Made by a program: the position numbers and the translations under genes. A DNA stretch of 64,000 nt. Source: Alkalimonas sp. (lineage in GTDB: Bacteria; Pseudomonadota; Gammaproteobacteria; Enterobacterales; Alteromonadaceae). Below are positions 48,056-56,267 of this stretch, piece by piece; within the stretch, counting starts at the first letter, position 1, and every line of letters starts with the position of its first letter. The notes below the pieces were generated by a model. That model searched no databases. It worked only from the letters and a program-made list of their open reading frames with translations, and was not told the origin of the DNA. The DNA lies in NCBI RefSeq assembly GCF_020831925.1, contig NZ_JAFIFQ010000003.1:62001-126000 (forward strand). The letters are read 5' to 3'.

Positions 48056-48931
48056 ATGCGGTTTTTGTTGCCAATCCCGCTTTTTTTGCTGTGCACACAG
48101 CTGGCTTTTGCCGGACAAAGCTATATCCGGCAATATTCTGCCGCTTTGGAGCAATCCGAGTGGCAGCTGCGGCACAATACACCGCTACGCTGTGAGATCA
48201 GTCATCCTATCCCTGGCTTTGGTGAGGCAGTATTTCACAGTGAGGCCGGCAAAGAGCTGAATCTTTGGTTTGAGCTCAAAATGCTGCAACAACCGGATGC
48301 CTATGCTTTGGCAGAAGTGCTGTCATTACCACCGCGTTGGCGGCCTGGAGAGCAGCCCAGAGCGATAACCAACATGCGTCTGCTCAAGCAGTTTGATGGG
48401 GATTTACCCAAAGAGTCCGCCTGGGCCATGTTGCATGAACTGGAACGTGGTTATCAGCCCACATTTTATTTCTCTGACTGGTACCGACCAGACAATAAAG
48501 TCGTTGCCAGTCTAAACCCAGTGCAATTCCCAACCGTGTACCGCGAGTTTAGCCAATGTATGTCCATGCTACTGCCGTATCGTTTCGACGATATTGCTTT
48601 TACTGTATTGAGTTACGAAGTAGGGGGCGATCAGCTAACCCGTGAGTCCAGGCGCCGACTGGCCGCGATTGCTGAATACCTGAAGCACGATGATGCCATC
48701 GAAGTGGTGCAAATTCAGGGGCATACCGATACCTATGGCGGAAGGTGGATGAATGAGCAATTATCCATTCGCCGGGCAGAAAAGGTTAAAAGCTTTTTTG
48801 TGGAGGCTGGTTTGCCTGAACACCGCATCGAAGTGGAAGGCTTCGGCCAGCGCCGTAATGTGGCACCAAACCAACGTGTACAAGACAGGGCCATCAACCG
48901 CCGGGTTGTGGTGCAGATGAACAGACCTTAA
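48056..48931 (+). CDS. motY: Sodium-driven flagellar motor protein MotY
   Basis: MotY forms the T ring that anchors PomAB/MotAB stators in polar flagella. The 291-residue protein (from ATG 48056, AGGA 8 nt upstream) has a signal peptide (about 1-19, FLLPIPLFLLCTQLAFA), a MotY N-terminal domain (LRCEISHPIPGFGEAVF; AGKELNLWFEL) and a C-terminal OmpA-like peptidoglycan-binding domain (IQGHTDTYGGRWMNEQLS; RRAEKVKSFF). Neighbouring rnt supports the call. No flagellar operon is in the window. Its stop overlaps the convergent small secreted-protein gene by 4 nt. Confidence 0.9.
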   Translation: MRFLLPIPLFLLCTQLAFAGQSYIRQYSAALEQSEWQLRHNTPLRCEISHPIPGFGEAVFHSEAGKELNLWFELKMLQQPDAYALAEVLSLPPRWRPGEQPRAITNMRLLKQFDGDLPKESAWAMLHELERGYQPTFYFSDWYRPDNKVVASLNPVQFPTVYREFSQCMSMLLPYRFDDIAFTVLSYEVGGDQLTRESRRRLAAIAEYLKHDDAIEVVQIQGHTDTYGGRWMNEQLSIRRAEKVKSFFVEAGLPEHRIEVEGFGQRRNVAPNQRVQDRAINRRVVVQMNRP

Positions 48932-49275
48932 GGGTTGTTAGCAAGCACCATCATATCCACCTGACGCCATTGCTGCTGCTCTGAGATAATAATCCGAATG
49001 CGTTGCTGCGCTTGAGTGTAGTGCAGCTCCAACTGGCCATAACGCTGCCTTTGCTCGGTTGGCTCACCCAATTGCTGCTGATAAAACTGTTGCAGCTGAT
49101 GCTGACTTTGTTGGCTGAAGTAACTGAGTACGGCGGGCAGTCTGTCATCCAGCCGGGCAAACTCTCTGGCATCCTGAGGTTTTTGCCATTGTTCAAAATT
49201 CACTGCTGCCTGGACGCCGGCGGTAACGAGTAACAACAAAAAAGACAACGCCAACTTTGGTGCGGACATTTGCAT
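48928..49275 (-). CDS. Small secreted protein of unknown function
   Basis: A 115-residue protein from ATG 49275 (AAGGAAAATCC upstream). MQMSAPKLALSFLLLLVTAG is a Sec signal peptide with cleavage near VQAA; the mature 92 residues are polar and Gln-rich (QQSQHQLQQFYQQQLGEP) without cysteines. I do not recognise the family. A longer open frame to 49326 lacks a ribosome-binding site at its start. It converges on motY and is downstream of, but separate from, the receiver genes. Confidence 0.7.
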   Translation of the reverse strand: MQMSAPKLALSFLLLLVTAGVQAAVNFEQWQKPQDAREFARLDDRLPAVLSYFSQQSQHQLQQFYQQQLGEPTEQRQRYGQLELHYTQAQQRIRIIISEQQQWRQVDMMVLANNP

Positions 49276-49393
49276 TGGATTTTCCTTCTTATCAGTGCCT
49301 TTGGTCTTACTGACAGCTTTGGGCAATAAAGTCCGGTCAGATTCGCTTTAGCTTACCACCCGACCACAGCAGCGGCTAGTTTCTCTGTGAGCA

Positions 49394-49795
49394 TTATTGT
49401 GTCAGGTAACGCTCATACAAACGAAGGGCTGCCAGGATTTTATCGCCGGTAAATGGTTTGACAATAAAACTGGCCGCACCATCCGCCATGCTTTGTTTAA
49501 CGTTATCCAGGGTGCTGACGCCACTAACCATTACGATGAAGCAATCTGGCTTTAATGCTTTGAATTTTTTCAATAGCTCTAATCCGGATGCGTCGGGCAA
49601 TTCAATATCCAGAAACACCATGCCCGGCAACTGCATGCTAAACAAGTCCATCGCCGCCGAGGCCTTGCCAGCATTATAAAAGGTGAAGTTTTTATTGCGG
49701 ATCTTACCGCTTTGGCAAATAGCCATAATGTTGTTTCGTAGCAGCTGACGGGTGTAATCAACATCATCCACCAATAAAATTTTACGCTCAGGCAT
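49394..49795 (-). CDS. Single-domain response regulator
   Basis: A 133-residue CheY-like receiver without an output domain. Acidic pair D10/D11 in LLVDDVDYTRQLLRNN, phosphoacceptor D63 in VFLDIELPDASG, Ser of MVSGVSTLDN and Lys of FIVKPFTGDKIL are all present. The AGGAGG ribosome-binding site lies inside the preceding gene, whose 3' end overlaps by 8 nt, so the two are co-translated. A role in relay to or from the HPt domain of the partner is inference. Confidence 0.9.
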   Translation of the reverse strand: MPERKILLVDDVDYTRQLLRNNIMAICQSGKIRNKNFTFYNAGKASAAMDLFSMQLPGMVFLDIELPDASGLELLKKFKALKPDCFIVMVSGVSTLDNVKQSMADGAASFIVKPFTGDKILAALRLYERYLTQ

Positions 49796-50417
49796 GTTTG
49801 ACCTCCTGCAGCTGCAGATGCAACTGAGCAAGGCGGTGCTCTATAACTGCTGACGGTTCCTGCTGCATCAGTGCTTGTTGCAGCTGCTTCGCTTTTTCAC
49901 TGATAGACGGATAACCAAAGCTGCCGGCTGAGCCTGCTAGCTTATGACTAAGGCGTTGCAGCTCAGGCCAGTCTCGTTGCTGACGGCATAGGTCTAATTG
50001 CTGCTGCAACTGAGGCAGACTGTGAAGAAATTGCTGCATTAGCTCCGGTGCTATCACCAATGCAACCGATGGCTTAGGACTTTGTTGTTGAAACAACTGC
50101 TGCAAATCAGTTTCTTGTAAGGGTTTCTTCAACACACTGGTAAAGCCATCAGCAGTGATGTTATCAGCAGACATGGCGTAAATAGGGCGCTCATAACCAA
50201 GTTGCCGCAACAAGGTCATGGCCTGAATACCATCGCAAACCGGCATCTGAATATCCATTAACAGCACATCGTATTCGTAGCTAAGAGCCAGGCTAACGGC
50301 TTCCTCACCGTTTGTAACCGCTGCGACCTCAGCGCCATGCGCTTCGCATTGCATTTGCAGTAGCTGCCGTAAAAAATCATCATCCTCGGCCAGGATTAAG
50401 CGAATGGTGTCAGTCAT
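49788..50417 (-). CDS. Receiver-HPt phosphorelay protein
   Basis: Residues 1-115 form a receiver (acidic E11/D12/D13, phosphoacceptor D55 in LLMDIQMP, Lys in LKKPLQE). Residues about 125-205 form an HPt domain with the phospho-histidine H158 in RLSHKLAGSAGSFGY, typical of HxxxGSAxxxG. It could accept phosphate from a hybrid kinase and pass it to the downstream single receiver. No histidine kinase gene is in the window, so the sensor must lie elsewhere. Upstream gap to mnmC is 120 nt. Confidence 0.9.
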   Translation of the reverse strand: MTDTIRLILAEDDDFLRQLLQMQCEAHGAEVAAVTNGEEAVSLALSYEYDVLLMDIQMPVCDGIQAMTLLRQLGYERPIYAMSADNITADGFTSVLKKPLQETDLQQLFQQQSPKPSVALVIAPELMQQFLHSLPQLQQQLDLCRQQRDWPELQRLSHKLAGSAGSFGYPSISEKAKQLQQALMQQEPSAVIEHRLAQLHLQLQEVKHA

Positions 50418-50537
50418 GAGGGACTCTCCAACCAGGCTAGCAAAGATTAACTACCCAACCTTCAACGCTGCTGCCGGGTGGGTAACTATTATCTTGCGGC
50501 AAATATTCTGTAGACACAAGTTTTGGTAACCAAAGGC

Positions 50538-52400
50538 TTACTTCTGATAACGGCAAGCTTTTAATTGTTTTTGCCAGCTCAATGGCAGGGGGCTTGGCTC
50601 CTGCATCAGACTGGCAGCCAGAGTTTCTGCCACTAAGGGCGCAAATAGTAATCCTCGTGCGCCAAAACCGGTCAGTATCTGACACTGCGAGCCAGTCATT
50701 GGCCAGTTGCCATAAAGTGGCAGATGATCGGGGACGGTGGCTCGAACACCTGCTCTGGACTCGATGACCGTAACGGGGGTCATCCATGAGGGGTGCTGCA
50801 GGCTATCCTGCACCAGAGCCAGATTGGCGTCATCATCAGCTGATAGCAGCTCATCGTTGCTGCGGTTGCGGTCGAAGGTTGCACCAATGGCTTGCAGCCC
50901 TTGCCAGGCAGGTGTGATATAACCTTTGTGGCAAAGCACCGTTTTTAAAGGTTGCAGTGACTCTGCCTGCACATAACTGACCTGGCCTCGGATGCCGCGA
51001 ATTGGTAGTGGGTTTCCGTTGAGTAAAGTATTGCTCTGATGGCCAAGTGCCAACACCAGTGTGTTCGTATCCAGCGGCGGTCGTGTGCCGCCATGCAATC
51101 GCCAGCCGTCGGGTATAGCCTCCAATTGCTCTACAGGCCATTGATAATGAATGGTCATGCCTGGTTGCTTCGCCAGGTAACCGGCTGCTGCAAGACAAAA
51201 CTGTTGCGGGCTTAACCAGCCGGCGCTGGGATACCAAATAGCAGCATAGGGCAGTTCCAAGCCCGCTATATCACTGGCGTTTGAGGCTGTAAGGCTCTGC
51301 ACTAACTCGCCCGGCCAGCTGTCCGTTAATTTACTCAGTCGTTTTTGCAACTGTGAAGTGCAGGCTTGGTGCAAGACACCGCACCAGTCCATTGGGAACT
51401 CAAAGTGTAGCTGGCTGAGCGAAAAGAACCGGCGGGCAAAGCCAAAACAACTGGCCTGGATCAGGCTGGTGTCGGTCAGCTCAGCATGCAGGTTTGGATA
51501 AAGTGCACCCTGGCGGTTTTTGGAAGCTCCTTGCCCCAAACTAGAGTCTGCACACAGTAAGCGGACTTTAGCACCTTTACTCAGCAAGGCCAGGCTCAGG
51601 CAAATGGCAGCAATGCCACCCCCAAGAATGGTGACTTCTTTTGCTGTTTGCTTTGCAGGTCCCCGGGCATTCTCTCGATTATAGGTTGCTGTTAGCATCT
51701 CTCTTTTACGGCCAAAGCCTTTGACCTTTTTGACCTCAAAGCCCGCTTCCAGCAAGCCGCGTTTGACCATACCTGCAGCCGTGAAGGTTGCGACTGTGGT
51801 ACCTGCTCGGCTGTGCCGTGCCAGTTGCTCAAACAAGGGCTGCTGCCACATATCCGGGTTTTTACTCGGGGCAAAGCCATCCAAAAACCAGGCATCGACT
51901 GCAACAGTTGAATCGCGCTCGGGCAAGGTGTCCAGTACATCGCCCAGCCAGAGATCCAACACGACAGCACCCTGATCAAACACCAGTCGGTGACAACCGG
52001 ATGTCGCTACCGGATACTGCTCAAGCAGCTTCTGTGCCAGCGTATCAAGCTCAGTGGCGGCATTAAGAGCCTGTGTTAAATCGGTCCGGCTGAGCGGGAA
52101 TTTTTCAAAGCTGGTAAAATATAGCCGCTGGCAGCGAGCGGCTGGGTGTTGTTGGCGATACTGGCGAAAGCGCAGCCAAGCCAACAGGAAGTTGCTGCCT
52201 GTTCCAAAGCCGGTCTCTGCAATATGAAAAAACGCAGCCGGGTGATTAGGCCAACGCTCCGGCAGGCCATTGTGCTTTAAAAATACATAGTCGGTTTCTG
52301 CCAAACCACCATCGTTGGAGAAATAGACATCATCAAAGCGCTCGGCGACTGGGGTACCTTGTTCGTTAAAATGAATTGTGGCTTGTTGAACAACTTTCAT
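50538..52400 (-). CDS. mnmC: Bifunctional tRNA modification enzyme MnmC
   Basis: MnmC completes mnm5s2U34 in tRNA. The 620-residue protein (E. coli 668) has an N-terminal methyltransferase domain (about 1-245: FDDVYFSNDGGLAETDYVFL, FHIAETGFGTGSNFLLAW, WFLDGFAPSKNPDMW) and a C-terminal FAD-dependent oxidase (dinucleotide motif VTILGGGIAAICLSLALLS near 257; GFGARGLLFAP near the end). ATG 52400 is chosen because MKVVQQATIHFNEQGTP fits the family start and AGGGG precedes it; 44 more codons of open frame run into the fabB promoter region. Divergent from fabB, as in E. coli. Confidence 0.95.
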   Translation of the reverse strand: MKVVQQATIHFNEQGTPVAERFDDVYFSNDGGLAETDYVFLKHNGLPERWPNHPAAFFHIAETGFGTGSNFLLAWLRFRQYRQQHPAARCQRLYFTSFEKFPLSRTDLTQALNAATELDTLAQKLLEQYPVATSGCHRLVFDQGAVVLDLWLGDVLDTLPERDSTVAVDAWFLDGFAPSKNPDMWQQPLFEQLARHSRAGTTVATFTAAGMVKRGLLEAGFEVKKVKGFGRKREMLTATYNRENARGPAKQTAKEVTILGGGIAAICLSLALLSKGAKVRLLCADSSLGQGASKNRQGALYPNLHAELTDTSLIQASCFGFARRFFSLSQLHFEFPMDWCGVLHQACTSQLQKRLSKLTDSWPGELVQSLTASNASDIAGLELPYAAIWYPSAGWLSPQQFCLAAAGYLAKQPGMTIHYQWPVEQLEAIPDGWRLHGGTRPPLDTNTLVLALGHQSNTLLNGNPLPIRGIRGQVSYVQAESLQPLKTVLCHKGYITPAWQGLQAIGATFDRNRSNDELLSADDDANLALVQDSLQHPSWMTPVTVIESRAGVRATVPDHLPLYGNWPMTGSQCQILTGFGARGLLFAPLVAETLAASLMQEPSPLPLSWQKQLKACRYQK

Positions 52401-52457
52401 CAGACCCCTGGCAAAATGGACTTGTAGTTTTGCCAGCAAGACGACAAAATAGCTGTC

Positions 52458-52475
52458 AGTGTACAAGTGTTCGCT
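52458..52475. promoter_or_regulatory. FabR/DesT-like palindrome upstream of fabB
   Basis: AGTGTACAAGTGTTCGCT, an 18-bp imperfect palindrome with arms AGYGWACA and TGTWCRCT. It resembles the operators of the TetR-type unsaturated fatty acid regulators FabR and DesT, which control fabA/fabB. Regulator assignment is inference from the arm sequence and the target gene. Confidence 0.5.
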
Positions 52476-52571
52476 GAAAGCGGACCACTTGGCCGGCAAA
52501 AATTCGTAAAATAGCCAGCAATTATAGTGCAATCAGGGTCGGTACTGCGAGTGCCGAGACAGGAGTAAATC

Positions 52572-53786
52572 ATGAAAAGAGCCGTTATCACCGGCATGGG
52601 CATTGTGTCCAGCATTGGCAACAATCAGCAGGAAGTGCTGGAATCGCTGCAGGCAGGGCGTTCGGGCATTACTTTTTCGCAGGAGTTTGCTGATCTGGGC
52701 TTACGTTCGCAAGTCTGGGGCAACCTGAAAATAGATCCATCCAGCCTGATTGATCGCAAAGCAATGCGTTTTATGGCCGATGCCTCAGCTTATGCCTACA
52801 TTGCGATGCAAGAAGCTATGGCGGATGCCGGACTCACCGCCGAGCAGATTTCACATCCTCGTATAGGCCTGGTGGCCGGCTCTGGTGGCGCATCTTCAAA
52901 AACTCAGGTAGAAGCGGCCGATATTCTGCGTGAAAAAGGGGTGAAGCGGGTTGGCCCCTATGCGGTACCAAAAACCATGTCCAGTACCTGTTCGGCATGT
53001 TTGGCTACACCTTTTAAAATCAAAGGGGTTAATTACTCCATCAGTTCTGCATGTGCCACCAGTGCACATTGTATCGGTCATGCGGTCGAGTTGATCCAGT
53101 TGGGTAAGCAGGATGTGGTCTTTGCCGGTGGTGGCGAAGAATTGCACTGGACCCTAGCAATGGAATTCGATGCCATGGGCGCCTTATCGACCAAATACAA
53201 CGAGACGCCTGAAAAAGCATCCCGTACCTACGATGCCAACCGAGATGGTTTTGTGATCAGCGGCGGTGGCGGCATGGTGGTGGTGGAAGAGTTGGAGCAT
53301 GCGTTAGCCCGTGGTGCTACTATTATTGCCGAAGTTATCGGCTATGGTGCAACCTCAGATGGTTTTGATATGGTGGCACCAAGCGGAGAAGGTGCTGTGC
53401 GCTGCATGCAGATGGCGATGGAGCACTTGGATGGCCCTGTCGATTATGTCAATACCCACGGCACCAGTACACCGGTTGGTGATGTGAAAGAGCTGGCAGC
53501 GATACAGGAAGTGTTTGCTGGTCAATCGCCGGCGATTAGTGCAACTAAAGCCATGACAGGACATTCGCTTGGCGCGGCCGGTGTGCATGAGGCTATCTAT
53601 TCTTTGTTGATGCTTAAGCATCAGTTTGTTGCGCCTTCGATTAATATTGAACAACTGGATGAAGCTGCGGCTGGTTTAAATATCGTCACTGAAATGACCA
53701 AGCGCGAACTTAATAGCGTTATGTCTAATAGCTTCGGCTTTGGCGGCACCAATGCCACGCTGGTGATGAAACGCTACCAAGGGTAG
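52572..53786 (+). CDS. fabB: Beta-ketoacyl-ACP synthase I
   Basis: FabB elongates acyl chains and is needed for unsaturated fatty acids. The 404-residue thiolase-fold protein (E. coli 406) starts [20 protein letters not shown]. The catalytic triad is visible: Cys in [14 protein letters not shown], His in [11 protein letters not shown] and His in [23 protein letters not shown] closes the fold. AGGAG lies 7 nt upstream of the ATG. A FabR-like palindrome lies about 100 nt upstream, and a terminator follows. Confidence 0.97.
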   Translation: MKRAVITGMGIVSSIGNNQQEVLESLQAGRSGITFSQEFADLGLRSQVWGNLKIDPSSLIDRKAMRFMADASAYAYIAMQEAMADAGLTAEQISHPRIGLVAGSGGASSKTQVEAADILREKGVKRVGPYAVPKTMSSTCSACLATPFKIKGVNYSISSACATSAHCIGHAVELIQLGKQDVVFAGGGEELHWTLAMEFDAMGALSTKYNETPEKASRTYDANRDGFVISGGGGMVVVEELEHALARGATIIAEVIGYGATSDGFDMVAPSGEGAVRCMQMAMEHLDGPVDYVNTHGTSTPVGDVKELAAIQEVFAGQSPAISATKAMTGHSLGAAGVHEAIYSLLMLKHQFVAPSINIEQLDEAAAGLNIVTEMTKRELNSVMSNSFGFGGTNATLVMKRYQG

Positions 53787-53807
53787 AATAGCCACTGGTG
53801 AACCTTG

Positions 53808-53838
53808 AAAAAAACCACCGCGGGCCGGTGGTTTTTTT
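53808..53838 (+). terminator. Intrinsic terminator of fabB
   Basis: AAAAAAACCACCG (53808-53820), CGGGC loop, CGGTGGTTTTTTT (53826-53838). Ends 25 nt before the pdxB start. Confidence 0.85.
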
Positions 53839-53862
53839 ATGCGACTGCAGGAGCTAGCCCGG

Positions 53863-54975
53863 ATGATTATTTATGCTGATGACTACATGCCCTATGCCAG
53901 GCAATTCTTTGCCGGTTTTGGTGAGGTCCGGCCATTTGCCGGCCGTCAACTGCAGCCAGAGTTACTCACCGATGCAGATGTACTTTTAGTGCGTTCTGTC
54001 ACCCAGGTTACTCCCGACTTGCTGGCACAAGCAAGAAAGTTACGCTTTGTAGGTACTGCCACCATAGGAACAGATCATGTGGATCAGGCGTATCTGGCGG
54101 AGCGTGGTATTGCCTTTAGCAGTGCACCCGGGTGCAATGCCCGGGCCGTGGTGGAATACATCCTTAGCAGTATATTTTTTCTGGCGGAGCGCTACCAGTG
54201 GCCCCTGGCAGATCAGCTGATAGGTATTGTTGGCGTTGGTAATATCGGACAGCCGCTGGCTGAGGTGCTGCAGTTGCTTGGCTGTAAGGTGTTGCTGTGC
54301 GATCCGCTACGTGCTCAAAATGAACCAGATTTTCCACACCAGCCGTTGGAAGTACTACTTTCTAAGGCGGATGTGCTTAGTTTTCATGTACCGCATACCA
54401 GGCAGGGACCTTATTCAACCCATCATCTGATCAATGCCACTACCTTGCAGCAACTCAAGCCAGGTTGTGCCTTGCTCAATGCTTGCCGTGGGGCTGTATT
54501 TGATAATCAGGCATTGCTGGCCGAGGCGAGCAGCGGTCGGCAGCGTGCGCTGGTACTGGATGTCTGGGAGCAGGAGCCGGATATTTTGTTGCCACTACTT
54601 CCTTATTTGGATATCGCCACTGCCCACATCGCCGGTCATAGTATTGAGGGCAAAGCCCGAGGCACCGAATACTTGTATCAGCAGCTGTGTCAGCAGCTGC
54701 AAGCCCCTGTTTTGTATAGCCTGAATGACTTTTGCCCCTTATCCCCCATCAGCTCGGTGCAAATAACTGAAAATTTTGGGCTTCCAGATGTCCAAAATCT
54801 ATTCAGATTGGTATATGATGTGCGGCGCGATGATGCATTATTCCGTCATCACATTCATCAGCAAGGGTTTGACTGGCTCAGAAAACATTATCCGGCCCGG
54901 CGAGAATGCAGCAGCATAGCAGTGCATGGCACTCAGGTGCCTGACTGGTTGTATCAAATTGGCTTTAGGCAATAG
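53863..54975 (+). CDS. pdxB: Erythronate-4-phosphate dehydrogenase
   Basis: PdxB oxidises 4-phosphoerythronate in pyridoxal phosphate synthesis. The 370-residue protein begins MIIYADDYMPYARQFF, aligned with E. coli PdxB MKILVDENMPYA; the ATG at 53863 follows AGGAG by 9 nt. Two upstream in-frame ATG-like codons (53839) lie against the terminator and are rejected. D-2-hydroxyacid dehydrogenase features: LIGIVGVGNIGQPLAEVLQL (NAD loop), GCALLNACRGAVFDNQALL (catalytic Arg), VWEQEP (Glu) and TAHIAGHS (His). C-terminal dimerisation domain ends the protein. First of the pdxB-asd pair. Confidence 0.95.
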   Translation: MIIYADDYMPYARQFFAGFGEVRPFAGRQLQPELLTDADVLLVRSVTQVTPDLLAQARKLRFVGTATIGTDHVDQAYLAERGIAFSSAPGCNARAVVEYILSSIFFLAERYQWPLADQLIGIVGVGNIGQPLAEVLQLLGCKVLLCDPLRAQNEPDFPHQPLEVLLSKADVLSFHVPHTRQGPYSTHHLINATTLQQLKPGCALLNACRGAVFDNQALLAEASSGRQRALVLDVWEQEPDILLPLLPYLDIATAHIAGHSIEGKARGTEYLYQQLCQQLQAPVLYSLNDFCPLSPISSVQITENFGLPDVQNLFRLVYDVRRDDALFRHHIHQQGFDWLRKHYPARRECSSIAVHGTQVPDWLYQIGFRQ

Positions 54976-54995
54976 CAAGAAGAGGAACAGATATT

Positions 54996-56015
54996 ATGGC
55001 TCAGCAGTACAACGTTGCCGTGCTGGGTGCTACCGGCCTGGTTGGTCAGCACCTAATCGAACTACTGGAACAGCGTGACTTTCCGGTTAATCAGTTATTC
55101 CCATTAGCTAGCAGCCGCTCTGCTGGTAGCAAGGTCAACTTTCGCGGCAAGAAAATCACCGTACTGGACGTAGAGCAATTTGATTGGACGCAGGCACAAA
55201 TTGGCTTGTTTTCCGCAGGCGGCAGTGTGTCAGCTATTTATGCACCCAAGGCCGCTGATGCTGGTTGTGTCGTGATCGACAATACCTCACATTATCGTTA
55301 TGAAGCCGATATTCCCTTGGTAGTGCCTGAAGTGAATGCTGCAGCTCTGGCTGATTTTCGCAACCGTAACATCATTGCTAATCCGAATTGCTCTACCATC
55401 CAGATGCTCGTTGCCTTAAAACCAATTTACGATGCCGTTGGCATCAGCCGTATCAATGTGGCAACCTACCAGTCGGTCAGTGGTGCTGGCCAAGAGGCTG
55501 TGGAAGCCCTGGCGCATGAAACAGCGCAATTGATGAATGGTCGACCGGTGGAAGAAAAAGGCCAGTTCAGTCGTCAAATCGCGTTTAATGTGATCCCACA
55601 GATTGATGTTTTCCTGGATAACGACTACACCAAAGAAGAAATGAAGATGCACTGGGAAACCCAAAAAATCTTTGGTGATGACAGCATTGCCGTCAATGCC
55701 ACTGCGGTTCGGGTTCCCGCCTTTTATGGTCATGCTGAGGCGGTGCATATTGAAACCCGCCAGCCGATTGATGCCGATCAGGCCAAGGCTCTGTTGGCCA
55801 ATGCTCCGGGGGTAGTGCTACTCGAGCAAAATGAAGACTTTCCGACCCAGGTCAGCCATGCAGCTGGCCATGATGAAGTTTTTGTTGGGCGAGTTCGCAA
55901 AGATATCTCGCATGAGCTGGGCTTAAACCTGTGGGTGGTGGCAGATAATATTCGCAAAGGGGCTGCCACCAACAGCATTCAAATTGCAGAACACCTTATC
56001 CGCGATTACCTGTAA
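54996..56015 (+). CDS. asd: Aspartate-semialdehyde dehydrogenase
   Basis: A 339-residue Asd: NADP loop VAVLGATGLVGQHLIELLEQ, active-site Cys in NPNCSTIQM, the SVSGAGQEAVE stretch, and VGRVRKD with the substrate Arg/His region. It supplies aspartate semialdehyde for lysine, methionine, threonine and diaminopimelate. In E. coli the same place is held by Usg, an Asd homologue that lost the function; here the Cys is intact, so an active enzyme is likely. AAGAGG lies 8 nt upstream. A terminator follows at 56034-56059. Confidence 0.93.
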   Translation: MAQQYNVAVLGATGLVGQHLIELLEQRDFPVNQLFPLASSRSAGSKVNFRGKKITVLDVEQFDWTQAQIGLFSAGGSVSAIYAPKAADAGCVVIDNTSHYRYEADIPLVVPEVNAAALADFRNRNIIANPNCSTIQMLVALKPIYDAVGISRINVATYQSVSGAGQEAVEALAHETAQLMNGRPVEEKGQFSRQIAFNVIPQIDVFLDNDYTKEEMKMHWETQKIFGDDSIAVNATAVRVPAFYGHAEAVHIETRQPIDADQAKALLANAPGVVLLEQNEDFPTQVSHAAGHDEVFVGRVRKDISHELGLNLWVVADNIRKGAATNSIQIAEHLIRDYL

Positions 56016-56033
56016 GCCATTTGTATGGAAAAG

Positions 56034-56059
56034 AGCCAACCTCAAGTTGGCTTTTTTTT
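56034..56059 (+). terminator. Intrinsic terminator of asd
   Basis: AGCCAAC-CTCAA-GTTGGCT with an eight-T run. The remaining gap to fimV (56060-56267) holds no gene and shows no clear promoter match I can defend. Confidence 0.85.
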
Positions 56060-56267
56060 CGTCAGTGCCTCCCGGTTGGCTGGCAGCCATTTAAGTTCTG
56101 CTTTATAGTGCCGTTATAGACGAGATGGAATGTTGTTTGCATAGATTCCGTGTAGATTCTGTCTGAATTTTTCAGTGATTGATGGGCAACGATGCCCTGG
56201 TGGCCGATTTTAATGCATCAGACAGCCACGAAAGCCCGGCAGGAGCCGGTTGGATTAGGAAACATAC

